The position numbers and the translations under genes are program-made. Positions 47,892 through 60,625 of a stretch of 64,000 bases of DNA are shown one piece after another. The stretch lies in contig NC_061868.1 in the NCBI RefSeq assembly GCF_907164915.1, positions 19,587,819-19,651,818 on the forward strand, written 5' to 3'. This stretch comes from Impatiens glandulifera (taxonomy: Eukaryota; Streptophyta; Magnoliopsida; Ericales; Balsaminaceae). Position 1 is the first letter of the stretch; every line of letters begins with the position of its first letter. A model generated the notes under the pieces. The model was given only the letters and a program-made list of their open reading frames with translations. It searched no databases and was not told the origin of the DNA.

Positions 47892-50800
47892 GGTTAGAAT
47901 TATCTTAATTAAATTATAATTTAATGAGTGAGAAATTAAAATCTGAATGGCGGAAGACGTACCTTAATTTGATGATTCATGAATCTTTTATTTCTTAGAC
48001 TTTGCATGGATGTAATGATTCTTTAATCTCTTTCATTGAACTTTTCTTATATGGAATGATTCTTCCATTTGATGAGTACGTCAATAGATTTCTCTCTCTG
48101 TTGATGGGGACGCAAAAGAGAATTGACTCTACTTCAAATGGGGACCATTACCGTTACATATAACTAACATTAAGTTAGTTATTATAGTTAGGTTATTTTT
48201 AATTCTGCCCCTTCATAAAATTAGAAATGTCACTTATGTTTCCTCATTTTATATTAATGACAAATACACCCATAAGTCATAAACTTAATCATATTAGATC
48301 ACATTATTTTGGCTTATATTAAATATGACAATTGCATAATTATTTATTATACTAGTGACCCTAAAAATTCCAACAATCTCCCACTGGGTCACGTATGTAC
48401 AAAAATAAATGTATGAACCATAATGCGCCTGAAGTTTTATGTCATCTCAATCATATGTTGTACAAACAATTTTATCAATTAATTATATCAATATATGACC
48501 AAAGAGCTCGTCGTTGTATTTAAGCACAACTAAATCCAACAATGATCACATAAATCAATACAATTAATTGACAAATCATATCATGAATGTGAGGAATGAA
48601 AATTCCATTCAAAGTGATCTTTTTATGTCAATTTTCAACTGGTCCTACTTGATTTTAGTTAGATCATACTTTAAAACATAATTATACAAAGTATAATGAA
48701 CTGAATAATACTTAATTTCTGATCAGAATAAAAACCTCATAAATATCTATAAAATAACTAAACTAAAAGACAACCAAACTATAAACTCCCACTGAAGTTA
48801 GAGATTATCGATCTCTACGACACTCATACGAGCAATATTCTTATGAAAGACAATGGACGATAAACCCATTATCAAGAAGTTCATAACCATAGAGTTTGTC
48901 CATAAATATTTTATAGAAATTTATCTACTTTGTATCATTTCTTTCATAACAATAAACTTGATGTCAATATCAATTAATTAATTTGATGCCTAATAACATG
49001 TCATAAATTCCGCTGCAATAGTGAATGACATCATAAGTTTTGTTTGACACTTCTTCAAGAAATGACAAAACCAGTTAGCGGAAAATATAACTCGGAGTGG
49101 ATTTCATACTGTTTTGTCATCCCGTAAGATCGAAGTCAAAATACTCAATGATCTCAAGACTTTCCGACTTTCTATATGCGAGCATTTAATTTTTAGTTTT
49201 TTTCAAATATCTCATAAGTATTGGCTACTTAATGTCAAACAAAATTTGTGACAAACAAAATATTACCCATATATAAAACCATAAATAAATGTTTACTCCC
49301 ACTGAACTTGTGATACACAATAATCTATTAAATTCACATCAAAACCAAAAGAGAGAATTTATATTTTGTGAAATTTATGCTATTACTAACGAGACGCTTC
49401 TTTAAGTTTATAGATGAATTTCTTTAATTTGCAAACCATATTAATTTGGTCTCTCGACACAAAGTTTTCTCATTGCACAAAATTGTTTTTTCAATGTGTC
49501 TATTGAAAAACCCCTTAACATCTATTATGGTGAAGCTCCATATCAATATATGTAACGAGTACCATAAATTATTTTTAAAGAGTAATTCAATTAAATTGGA
49601 TTGTTATAAAGACACTTAGATTTTGAGGTTGTTGAGTTTGTACTTAATAAATTTGATCAATATTGTCTTGTTACTCTTGATTTTTTTAACATTATCATCA
49701 ATATCAATAAAATCCTTATTAATGTCAAAAAACACTTGAGATATAAATCAAATCTTCCACAATAGGAATTATTGATCTAAATCATTTTTAAAGATAAAAT
49801 CATTTTCCCCCTCAAACTCAATATCCTCAAAAAAATATTGTAGTCTCGTCTAAAAAAAAAATCTTTAACTTTACATAATAAAAATTGTAGTCCTTAATCA
49901 CTTAGATTATTCAATAAAATAGTTGATCATATTTATAAACTTAAGTAACAACTAAATTCAAATAATGATTTATCCCATCTCAAAATACTTAATGCAACAT
50001 TAATATCAAGTCTTTGAACAGTAATATTAATTGCTAATAATATTTTGGTGTAATAATCAAACATTAATAATAATATAAGTTAAATAATCAATCTATCTTT
50101 GGATGGATTAATTATTCACATAAATACAACTTTATAATTATTACATATCTAAGTATTAATGCAATTCTGTCAATTAATTATTAATTTTTGGGCCAAATAA
50201 TATAATCACATGAATTACACAATATTACAATTCAAAATTGTCTTGAATTAATTTCAAGAAACATTGTTACTTTGGTGATTATTTGTATCAATCAATATAA
50301 TCCAAATAATGAACAATAATATCATTATTTTAAATTTAAATGTCATATTATTTAATATGAATCAATAGTAATTTTCCAAGAAACATGTAATTTATTTTAT
50401 TATAAAAAATAAAATTATACATAGGTCAAATCTTACTTGATTTTGAAATTTGTAATGTCTCTTACTAATTAAATTAAATAATAAATCTTCAAAATTATTT
50501 GACGAAATTTCAAATATTTATTCTAATTATTCATTAATTTATTTAATAATCATTGACCTTAATTTTTTTCATAAAACAAAAGATATAATTAAAATTTTAT
50601 TATATATTGATTTATATATATCTAATAATAAAATTATTTATTTCTCTCTTTAAATTTATAATATATATTATATCAATGGTAGAATTTCTCTCTAACTACA
50701 CCTAACTTAACTAGAAAATCTGAATATTCTTAAATTTAGCAACTTAACTTAACAAAATAGAAAGTAAATATCCATGATAATATCATAAATCTTTATATTA

Positions 50801-52073
50801 TCGTACTCAATTATTTGATAACATGTTTTTAAATAATTTTTAAATAATTTATATATATATATATATATATATTAGTTTAAATTCATAAACTAATGCATAT
50901 ATTATTCCCGAGAATCTAAATATCCGGTAAATCTAGGATCTTATCTTAATAATAGCATAAATAGAGAATAGAAATATCCGTAAATCTGTAAATCTATAAA
51001 TCTATCTTCAATCTTCATTATATATATAATATCATAAAATTTAATTAATTCAGAATATATGAATCTTTATGAAATATATATATATATATATATTTATCTT
51101 TCCGATTAAAATTTTCAAATCTAAGATATATATATATTTTTATCATTGTCATTATCAAAATTCAAAATATATGAATTTTAATGATAGATAAGTCTTTCTG
51201 ATTAAAACTTTCAATATATATTCTTGACATTATGGTTTATAAACTAATATATATAATCTGATAACATCATTTGAAAAGAATCCAATATGAGATAATATAA
51301 ATATCTCTTAACATCAATCTTCATGATACATCATACAATCTAATCTAAACAATATATATTAATCTTAATGAAAGATAAATAAATAAATATATATAATCCG
51401 ATTTAAAACTTCAAATCTAAAATATATATTCTTAATAATATTATCAAAATTAATATATTTATTCCTAAGAATATTATTTGAAATTATAAATAAATGTATT
51501 ATTTGAAATTATTATCAATCCATACATATATATCTTAAACCAATGATATATATTCTCAACACTTAATTAGGATTGACTCTGATACCAATTGGATACCAAT
51601 TGTTAGAATTATCTTAACTAGATTCAAATTTAATGTGTGAGAAATTAAAATCTAAGGTACCTTAACTTGATGAATCATGAATCTTCTATTTCTTAGACTT
51701 TGCATGAATGGAATGATTCTTTAATCTCTTTCCTTGAACTTTCCTTATATATAATGATTCTTCCATTTAATAAGTACGTCAATAGATTTCTCTCTCTGTT
51801 GATGGGGACGCAAAAGAGAATTGACCATACTTCAAATGTGGACCATTACCGTTACATATAACTAACATTAAGTTAGTTATTATAGTTAAGTTATTTCTAA
51901 TTCAGTTTGTTCATAAAATTAGAAATGCCACTTAAGTATCCTCACTTTATATTCATGACAAATACACCCATAAGTCATAAACTTAATCATATTAGATCAC
52001 ATTATTTTGGCTTATATTAATTATGACAATTGCACAATTATTTATTATACTAGTGAACCTAAAAATTCTAACA
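47892..52073 (-). mobile_element. Decayed LTR retrotransposon, no coding left
   Basis: Direct LTRs lie at 47892-48375 (484 bp) and 51601-52073 (473 bp), with TGTTAGAATTATC...AAAATTCTAACA ends (the left one starts gGTTAG). The left LTR is followed by atctcccactgggtca, a polypurine-tract complement; the right one is preceded by ctctgatacca at about 51577-51588, a Met-tRNA primer complement. The 3.2-kb interior is very AT-rich, has repeated ctcccactga words and contains no domain-bearing frame. The LTRs share blocks such as ctctctgttgatggggacgc. Confidence 0.88.
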
Positions 52074-52130
52074 ATAGATTCAATCCAAACTATCCAAACT
52101 AAGATAGTTACCAAATTCATGTTATCTTAC

Positions 52131-52256
52131 TGTAACTACTAATCCTAGGCGGAGGCATCACTTGATGAAAATGGATGAATCTCTCAATAGAATGGAATGC
52201 GCTTTTTTCTTCTTTGTTGTGCAGTTGCATCATGGATGCTTAATCTTGTTCTGATA
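52131..52256 (+). pseudogene. Truncated 3' fragment of the RING E3 gene
   Basis: Homologous to the last codons of the gene at 46247-46927. It includes the HHLMKMDESLNRM stretch and a disrupted hydrophobic tail; small insertions shift the frame relative to the parent. No RING, no start and no promoter, so it is a dead duplicate. Confidence 0.85.
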
Positions 52257-53650
52257 ATCTTGATGGTTAATTACTCAAGTTATGGGCAATTTCATTGTCA
52301 CGTGACTTGGTTGATTTGTATGGAAAATAAAAAGGATGCACTTTTATAATGATTTGAGATGATGATAGAACAAAATTGTACAAATGAAATTTTATAATGA
52401 ATGTGATTATATTGCATTCTTTTCCTATATCTATATCTAATATATATATAATGGAAATGTCATTTCTTTTACTATCAATATTCTCACCACTCCTTTATTA
52501 TCCTTATTTCAATTTAAACTTAATAGTAATTTAAGCTATCTTAATGAAATCTTAAATGTTACCAGCAAATATCAATGTAAAATGAATAATTAGAGCTTGT
52601 TTGATTTTGTTTGATTTATTTATCTATTTTATCTGGATTTTGGATAAAATTCTTATTATTTTTTTAAAATTTAATAACCATTCTACCCTCTAAATAGATG
52701 AGATATGTTTAAATGACTATCCTAAAAAAAAAATGAGAAAAAATATTAAATATATATATATATATTTTTTGATGGATAAAATGAGTTTGGGGAATAAATA
52801 AAATGAAAAAGTAATTATTGTAATTTGAGTGAAATAATAAAAATTAATAATAGGAAGGATAACCAATAAAGTATATCATGGATTAAAAAAACTTAAAATG
52901 AGAATACAAAATTTTAAATTAATAATGTTGGAATCGATTTTTTTAATTAATTTAAAGAGTTATTAATTTATCAATTTATCGATCAATTAATAATTATTAA
53001 TTTATTGATAAATTAATAATTATTAATTTAAATAATTTTTAACCGATTCAACGTATAAAATAAGTAAGTCAAATTAGTCTATGTTTCTTAGAATTAAGTT
53101 GCAACGAATAGAATATTGGGACACCAATCTTATATCTAATAATGACTTTTAAGTACTAAATGACTTTTAAAGTAATACTATAAATGTAAATAAAAAAAAC
53201 ATACGTGAATGTATTATTAAGTAAATTTTACATACAATATATAAATTATATGAATGTGATAGAGTATTCAAACTATATCTCACCAGATGACTTCTCAATT
53301 AAAAGGTGTTGCAAAATCAATTATGTAAGATCAAATCAGTAAGGAATTGTATGATTCCAAGAGAGATAATCCTGTAAGCACACAAAAAGACTCGTAGAGA
53401 TGGCTTGAGAGAAAATTTCAGTTGAAAGTTAATCATATTTTAATAAAGTGTAATATATATGTTTTCAATTTTTATGAATTATGAATTTATAATTTTTTTG
53501 AGATCGAAAATTATAAAGGGGTCTTCCAAACAAATATTATCTTATTATTTTATTGAATTTTTAATTTTTTACATTGGTCCCAATTTAAACCATACAAATT
53601 TATTGTTTTAGAGAGTTTATTAATTTACCGAATATTAATTTAAGAAGTTT

Positions 53651-53654
<4 letters not shown>

Positions 53655-53701
<47 letters not shown>
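53655..53701. repeat. (TA)n microsatellite
   Basis: About 24 TA dinucleotides inside the second duplication copy. Confidence 0.95.
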
Positions 53702-53707
<6 letters not shown>

Positions 53708-54310
53708 GGAAAATGAGTTAATAATTATCTTTAAATATATATATTTTTAATTTTAAGAAATTATCATGAAATGATTAATAATGGTCATAAATTTAATTTA
53801 AGGTGTTTTTAATAGAATCAATTATTTTATGTTTGATATATTAGACACGAGTCGTGTCATCTGAACTATTATAATAATTAGTTATAAACAAAAAAAAATA
53901 ATTTTTTAAAAATAAAAATAATATAATATAAAATGAATAAATAGTTTTTGGAGGACAAAAGCAAAACATGATGGATTAGAGAAAAAGTACAAATAAAAGA
54001 AAGATAAGGTAACGTGTTAATAATGATCATCCCATATTTGTCAATAAATATAAAATAAAGCCAAATTGGATGTAGGAAACTTGGAAACGTTATGAATGAA
54101 ATTGTTTTTATGTATGGATGATAAGTCACTTTCAATAATAGAGTTGTATAATTACCGTGCTAGCTAACCAATCACATAACAATTTAACTTTTATTTTCAT
54201 TTTTGCTCTTCAATTTTTTGCAAAGTTTAGATATATCATCTCAGAATTAAATATTTAATATTAAATTATATTCAATATTTACATGAACTGGTTCAATCCA
54301 AACTAAAATA

Positions 54311-55123
54311 GTTACTTTTTTTTATTTTATTTTATTTTGTATTTCTGGTTCAAACTGAAATAATTATGAAAATGGCTCCACAAAGGATAAGTGTCAGAAT
54401 CGGATGAGAATGACACAGCTAAAGTTTTATCTATAATATTTTGTTTGGTAAAATATACATAAACGGTTATTCATGTACAATACTAAATAAGAAAAACCAT
54501 TTTGATATTATGTTTAAAAGAACCTGTTAATTATCCATCTCACTTTAAACTTACTTTATTTTATAAATATAAAATATATAATTAAAATTAATAATATTTG
54601 TAAGCACTAAAATTTAACTTATCCAAATTCTCTCTATACATAATCTAATATATTTTATTTATTTTTTCAAAAAAAAACTCTAATATTGAATTCAAAGATA
54701 AATTATTTTGAATAAATAAAATCAAAATAATTAAAATTAAGTTAAAAAAACATAACTAAATAAATAAATGGATTAATTATTTTAATAATTAATGACAAAA
54801 AATAAATAAAAAATAAAAAATAATTTAGAATAAATATTTTCCTATTTTATCTCAATTTAATTTTTAAAAGATTAAGAGAAATTAAAATATTGTCGAAGAA
54901 ATTTATTAACTTAGAGAGTTATTAATTTATCGATTAATTAATAATTATTAATTTATTGATAAATTAATAATTATTAATTTAAAGAGTTTTAACCGATTTA
55001 AAGAACAATTCATATATTTTATAAAATAAATAATTATACATCCCAAACAAAAAAGTCAAATTAATCTATTCCTTAAGTGGCAACAAAAATTAATACTCCA
55101 ATCTTATATATAATAATAATTTT
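54311..55123. other. AT-rich flank with repeat of the 52.9-53.2 kb block
   Basis: No gene. The segment from about 54905 to 55123 repeats 52955-53145 (gagttattaatttatc, ttattgataaattaataatt, aaccgatt, ccaatcttata). The repeat continues on the far side of the Harbinger-like element at 61098-61170, giving an empty-site comparison. Confidence 0.6.
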
Positions 55124-55193
55124 GGCTATGTTTGGTAGGTAGTATTAATTATATAGGTATAAATTGTAAAGATGTATTATGAGGTATAAGTTA

Positions 55194-56580
55194 TGTTAGG
55201 ATCTAGATCGCCGCTGGTGGACCGGGGGTTGGACCGGTTAGCGGTTCTTACTCGTAGGGTGGTAGTTAATCCTGTTAGAGATTAATACCGGGGTTTCAAT
55301 ACTACACAACCTGTCACAAACCCTTGAACTAGGTTCAAGCGCGGAAGAGGTTTGCTTTCAGGTTGAAGCGGTATGCTTGTATGATAGGTTCGATCGGTTT
55401 CGGATGATGGAGATTTGAAGGATGGTGGGTCGGTTTCGGTAACCTGGAAGTTTGATATGGTTAGTATAGATTCGGTTTGGAGCGGTATGGTTAAGTTAGT
55501 CGGTTATGTAATGAAGCCTGCAGAAAGTAAATAACACAACAGATTTTATGGATGTTCGGAGATAGAAACTCCTACGTTACCCCTTCCTCTCGAAACCGCG
55601 AGAAGGATATTCACTAAGGAATACAAATACAATCCGATCGAGACTTATTTCCTGCTCGATAACACCCGTACAATTTACACCGAAATTGTAATCACACTTA
55701 AGCTCTCAACACTTAGGCTTTGTAGAATAGCACACTGTTATCACTTGTAGTAAATGCTCTTAGCTTTTGGTATCTCAATATATGTCTCTTGATGTCCCTG
55801 TGTTCCCACTGTATACCGATGTGTTCCACTGTGTGTCACTTTTAAGTCTTTCTGTGTGTCGCGCTGTGTCACTATGGTAACTACATTTACTCTTCTTCAA
55901 CTGCCTCCTTTTATAGGTGAAATATGCCAACGGTCATATTTCACTGCCTTGAATCTGATTGGCTGATCAGAGGTGCAGTGATTCAGTGTCTCAGACCTGC
56001 GGTCGTCTCCTCAGACCTGACGGTCAATCTCACACCTGGCGTCCTGTTTCAGACATGCCGGTCTGTAAAGCAAACCTGCCGGGTTTGTCTTTTACTCAAT
56101 GTAGACACTGTCTGTTTGGACAGTTGTCTGTACTTTGAAGATTTCCTTTCTGGCTTATCCCGAAGTAGAAGGATCCGGTAGTACTGTTTTTCTGCAGCCT
56201 ATAGTCTTTCCTCAGACTTGCACGGATATGGAAGTATTCAGTCTGTTCCTTTGGTATCATTCTCAGCAGATACCCAAAGTGTCTTCTTGTGCAGGTCGGC
56301 CACTTGACTTGGCCGAACGTCTTTTGATAGTAAAGTAACCGGACTTCTTCCGGTTGTTCTTGTCTTGTGGATGATCGGCTGTTTGATGGTTCTGGTTTTG
56401 AGCTTTGGCCGATCCTTCCTTTGTGCGGTCACGTTCCGAATACACTTGATCGGTTTGGTAGCTTGACCGGTTCGGTTTCTTCAGTTGGTTTTCTTTTATT
56501 CATCCGGTCCGGTTCCTTGTTCCTACATGGGAAATTTGTTTAAGTTAGGTTTATTTGAACCGGTCTGAATTTATCTAACA
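55194..56580 (-). repeat. 3' LTR of the Gag-only element
   Basis: 1387 bp, next to the polypurine tract. A TATA box (TATAAAAG, minus strand) lies at 55908-55915. Many CCGGT/ACCGG words make it GC-richer than its surroundings. Small ORFs within the LTR recur in all three copies only because the DNA is shared. Confidence 0.95.
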
Positions 56581-56823
56581 ATTTCTCCCTTTTTGATTAT
56601 TTTATTTAAAATTATCAAAATCATGTAAGTTTGCAACCGTAGGCCGGTTGTTTTGTTTGACCGGATTTTTGAAACTGACTTGAGAGAATTTTTCGAAAAA
56701 TTTGGAAAAATTTTGAGAAAAATTTTGGAAAAATTTTATCTTTTTATCTAACAATTTCTCCCTTTTTGATTATTTTATTTAAAATTATCAAAACAATGTA
56801 AGTTTGCAAATGTAGGCCGGTTA
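56571..56823 (-). repeat. Duplicated LTR-edge and polypurine tract
   Basis: A block of about 78 bp, containing the last LTR bases ttatctaaca, the tract complement atttctcccttttt and the following sequence up to gtaggccggtt, occurs twice: from 56571 and again from 56744, a period of 173 bp. The interval between is rich in ggaaaaattttgagaaaa-like repeats. Confidence 0.9.
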
Positions 56824-56954
56824 AAAAAAAAATCTTATGTTTGTTTGGCCGGTTCAGAAAAACTTATGTTTGTTTGGCCGGTTTTTTTTTTTGGAAAAAC
56901 GGTTTGGTTTAAGGAGAACATTATTTGAAGAAGAATTTTGTATGAATTTTTGTA

Positions 56955-57050
56955 ATCTAACAATTCTAAGATATTTCTAAGGGAAGAAAACTTAGACTCG
57001 AGAAGTGGCTTTGTGAGGATGTTAGCCACTTCATGCTTGTTCCCTTCATG
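56955..57050 (-). pseudogene. Copia RNase H C-terminal scrap
   Basis: In a different frame from the Gag-like ORF, and abutting its stop, is a stretch with HEVANILTKPL, the typical last part of Copia pol (the I-x-TKPL motif). It marks the right-hand breakpoint of the large pol deletion. Confidence 0.75.
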
Positions 57051-58443
57051 TGATGTTTCTGTCAGCAGCCGGCTGTCCGAATGCAATGCTGTCTTTTCCA
57101 AGTCTTTGTCTTGATTTACCTACATTCATAGACAATAGAAAATCTGGTTCCCATTTTTCTTTGGGTCCGCGGTTGATTAGTCCCTTGGGTATCCAAATTT
57201 TAATAAATCGGATAGCTTTCCCGGTTATGGTTCTAATTAGTTTTCTTGTGCAAAACTTGACATCTTTCTGCTGTCCTAAGAATGCCTTATTTGGGGATGG
57301 TCTTTGGTTTATCCTATGCGGTTGAGAATTGACTTGCCTACTTTTGAACCGGTTGGTTTTCCTTTTCTGAAGCCATTTCTCAGAATCAGTCGGACCTACA
57401 TAGGTTAATTTTTCTTCCGTATAATAGGCAGTCAGTTCCTCTTCGGTGGTTAAGGAACTTCTAACAAATCTTATGAGAGGGAGGTCGTTCTTTGAGAACC
57501 TTACTCTATCTACGGTTTTATGGTTTTTGGATCTATCGTCTATGTATCCTAAACCGAACATGCAAGTAGGGTGTCTCTTATAACTACACATCTTATTCAC
57601 CATATCACTAGATCTTTTATATGCGGCCATCTTATACTGGAGTCGGGCATTTTCTTCCTCGGTTAATTCTCGAACTGGTTCACTAGACGGTTCGGTCTTG
57701 AGTAATGGTTCCGGTGCTAACTCGGTTTCTAAGGTGGGAATTTTATCAGGTTCTATGACCTTTGGTTCGGTTATGACAGGTATTTCCGGTTCTGTCAGAA
57801 TGGGTACTATAGGGTCGGTTCTAAACTTGAGTTGCTTAGGTAACATGGCTAGCAAGTTCTTATACTTTTCTACCATGTCATTCAATGCATTATATAATTC
57901 ATCTTTAGTAAATTCTTCATAGGGAGAGTCAAATACCTGCTCCTCATTTGCCATTAGGCACGTGAGTTCATCATCACTGTCACTGTGAGCCCATAGACTT
58001 CCTTCATCGTCGGCTATCAGTGCTTTCTGAACTTCACTTCCTTCACCGGTTTGTTGATAGTTATTTCGGTTATTTTGGTTTTCCGGTTTCCGGTCATCTC
58101 TCCTCGGTTTTCTGCATCCCCACTTGTTTTCCTTGGTTCTTTTATTTCCCTCGTGAATCTGTATAACCGTTTCCCATGTTTCCTTTGCCGTTTTGCAATC
58201 TCTGATCTTGCAGTACATGTTTCTGTCCACGCTGTTGGAGATCCGGTTTCTAGCATGGTTGTCCAGATTGTTTCTTCTCCTATCTTCAGCTGTCCATTCC
58301 TTTCTGTCCTTGTTAATGATTATCGGTCCTTCGGCCAGAATGAGATCCATCTCATCATCCAAGGTGATTAAGTGTAGGTGCATACGTGCCTTCCAGTTGG
58401 CAAAGTCATCACCTTCTAGCATTGGAGGCCTATCTTGATACAT
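57046..58443 (-). CDS. Gag-like polyprotein of the non-autonomous retroelement
   Basis: An open 465-aa frame starting 40 nt inside the 5' LTR boundary (ATG at 58443). Residues 1-105 are a UBN2/DUF4219-type Gag N-terminus (MLEGDDFANWKARMHLHL; NLDNHARNRISNSVDRNMY; CKTAKETWE). Compared with full Copia Gags, the middle is missing at about residues 104-108, and the CCHC zinc knuckle that should precede ALIADDEGSLWAHSDSDDEL is missing too. The second half is acidic and Pro-rich with TEP-like repeats (about 215-270), then a basic tail (about 360-400) ending at the pol-deletion junction. An intact frame despite deletions suggests recent origin or selection. Not a host gene. Confidence 0.85.
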   Translation of the reverse strand: MYQDRPPMLEGDDFANWKARMHLHLITLDDEMDLILAEGPIIINKDRKEWTAEDRRRNNLDNHARNRISNSVDRNMYCKIRDCKTAKETWETVIQIHEGNKRTKENKWGCRKPRRDDRKPENQNNRNNYQQTGEGSEVQKALIADDEGSLWAHSDSDDELTCLMANEEQVFDSPYEEFTKDELYNALNDMVEKYKNLLAMLPKQLKFRTDPIVPILTEPEIPVITEPKVIEPDKIPTLETELAPEPLLKTEPSSEPVRELTEEENARLQYKMAAYKRSSDMVNKMCSYKRHPTCMFGLGYIDDRSKNHKTVDRVRFSKNDLPLIRFVRSSLTTEEELTAYYTEEKLTYVGPTDSEKWLQKRKTNRFKSRQVNSQPHRINQRPSPNKAFLGQQKDVKFCTRKLIRTITGKAIRFIKIWIPKGLINRGPKEKWEPDFLLSMNVGKSRQRLGKDSIAFGQPAADRNIT

Positions 58444-58482
58444 GCTTGCTTGAGTATTGAAACTAACTGCTCTGATACCAAT

Positions 58483-59869
58483 TGTTAGGATCTAGATCGC
58501 CGCTGGTGGACCGGGGGTTGGACCGGTTAGCGGTTCTTACTCGTAGGGTGGTAGTTAATCCTGTTAGAGATTAATACCGGGGTTTCAATACTACACAACC
58601 TGTCACAAACCCTTGAACTAGGTTCAAGCGCGGAAGAGGTTTGCTTTCAGGTTGAAGCGGTATGCTTGTATGATAGGTTCGATCGGTTTCGGATGATGGA
58701 GATTTGAAGGATGGTGGGTCGGTTTCGGTAACCTGGAAGTTTGATATGGTTAGTATAGATTCGGTTTGGAACGGTATGGTTAAGTTAGTCGGTTATGTAA
58801 TAAAGCCTGCAGAAAGTAAATAACACAACAGATTTGATGGATGTTCGGAGATAGAAACTCCTACGTCACCCCTTCCTCTCGAAACCGCGAGAAGGATATT
58901 CACTAAGGAATACAAATACAATCCGATCGAGACTTATTTCCTGCTCGATAACACCCGTACAATTTACACCGAAATTGTAATCACACTTAAGCTCTCAACA
59001 CTTAGGCTTTCTAGAATAGCACACTGTTATCACTTGTAGTAAATGCTCTTAGCTTTTGGTATCTCAATATATGTCTCTTGATGTCCCTGTGTTCCCATTG
59101 TATACCGATGTGTTCCACTGTGTGTCACTTTTAAGTCTTTCTGTGTGTCGCGCTGTGTCACTATGGTAACTACATTTACTCTTCTTCAACTGCCTCCTTT
59201 TATAGGTGAAATATGCCAACGGTCATATTTCACTGCCTTGAATCTGATTGGCTGATCAGAGGTGCAGTGATTCAGTGTCTCAGACCTGCGGTCGTCTCCT
59301 CAGACCTGACGGTCAATCTCAGACCTGGCGTCCTGTTTCAGACCTGCCGGTCTGTAAAGCAAACCTGCCGGGTTTGTCTTTTACTCAATGTAGACACTGT
59401 CTGTTTGGACAGTTGTCTGTACTTTGAAGATTTCCTTTCTGGCTTATCCCGAAGTAGAAGGATCCGGTAGTACTGTTTTTCTGCAGCCTATAGTCTTTCC
59501 TCAGACTTGCACGGATATGGAAGTATTCAGTCTGTTCCTTTGGTATCATTCTCAGCAGATACCCAAAGTGTCTTCTTGTACAGGTCGGCCACTTGACTTG
59601 GCCGAACGTCTTTTGATAGTAAAGTAACCGGACTTCTTCCGGTTGTTCTTGTCTTGTGGATGATCGGCTGTTTGATGGTTCTGGTTTTGAGCTTTGGCCG
59701 ATCCTTCCTTTGTGCGGTCACGTTCCGAATACACTTGATCGGTTTGGTAGCTTGACCGGTTCGGTTTCTTCAGTTGGTTTTCTTTTATTCATCCGGTCCG
59801 GTTCCTTGTTCCTGCATGGGAAATTTGTTTAAGTTAGGTTTATTTGAACCGGTCTGAATTTATCTAACA
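58483..59869 (-). repeat. 5' LTR of the Gag-only element
   Basis: 1387 bp, next to the primer site. The TATA box (TATAAAAG on the minus strand) at 59197-59204 is the likely promoter of the element. The target duplication follows at 59870-59874. Confidence 0.95.
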
Positions 59870-60402
59870 AGTTATATAGGTTTTTAGTGTTTGGTTTGAA
59901 ATATAAAATAGGTAGAAATTATATAGATTTTATTATTTTTGTGTTTGATTGGTGGTATAAGAAAGTAGTAAAAATATAAAATACCATTTTGCCCTTATAT
60001 TTATATAAATTATTATCTTAATATTTATTTTAGATGTAGTTTGTATTATTAATTATACTAAAATTAATAAAAATAATATATAATTATCATATTAATGTAT
60101 TTTTAAAATAAATAATAGTATTATATGAATTATATTATTTTTTATATAATTCCTAATAATTTAATTTATATAATTATATAAATAAAATTTATTTATATAT
60201 TAATTAATAATAATAATTTTAATAAAATCATATTTTAAATTAGAAGGTATAATTATAAATTAATTTTAGAAATAATATATATATATATATATAAGTTTTA
60301 TTAATTAATAATAATAATAATATCATTAATCTATATAATTAATTATAAATATTATTTATTAATAATGTAATAAAATTTATTTTATAAATTAATTATATAT
60401 AT

Positions 60403-60625
60403 AACTAGGGATGACAGTGGGGCAGTTTAGGACGGGGAATTTATTTACAATCCCCGTCCCGTTTTTATTTTGGGGATTTTTTTAATACCATCCCCTCCCC
60501 ATTCAGTTTTTTTCGGTTTCAGAAATCCCGCGGGGCACCGTTAATAAAATCCCGGCCCAAACGGGGCAATTCGTTTCAATTTTTGCGGGATGATTTCAAA
60601 TTATCATCCTTATTTATTAACATTA
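60403..60625. repeat. G/C-run dispersed repeat
   Basis: Starts ctagggatgacagtggggc and carries inverted G-run and C-run words (gacggggaat; aatccccgtcccg; atcccctcccc; aaacggggcaatt; tgcgggatga). This is a widespread plant non-autonomous repeat style. It is nested in the Harbinger-like element; its right end is unclear. Confidence 0.5.

Larger units (their letters stand above)
52131..54310. repeat. Tandem duplication, copy 2 with truncated RING gene end
   Basis: Starts abruptly at the codons for the last roughly 35 residues of the RING protein (cctaggcggaggcatcactt) with small insertions, then follows the 3' flank of copy 1. It carries extra sequence (about 52493-52620 and 52920-53700) and keeps an uninterrupted version of the site into which the 47892-52073 element inserted in copy 1. 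Confidence 0.85.
55194..59869 (-). mobile_element. Young Gag-only LTR retrotransposon (Copia-derived, TR-GAG-like)
   Basis: LTRs lie at 55194-56580 and 58483-59869, each exactly 1387 bp, TGTTAGGATC...ATCTAACA. I count about ten differences between them by eye. Perfect 5-bp target duplications agtta lie at 55189-55193 and 59870-59874. A primer-site complement, tctgatacca, is at 58471-58480; a polypurine tract (aaaaagggagaaat on the minus strand) is at 56581-56594. The 1.9-kb interior codes for one Gag-like ORF and a scrap of the RNase H end; protease, integrase and RT are missing. It could move only with enzymes supplied in trans. Confidence 0.95.
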
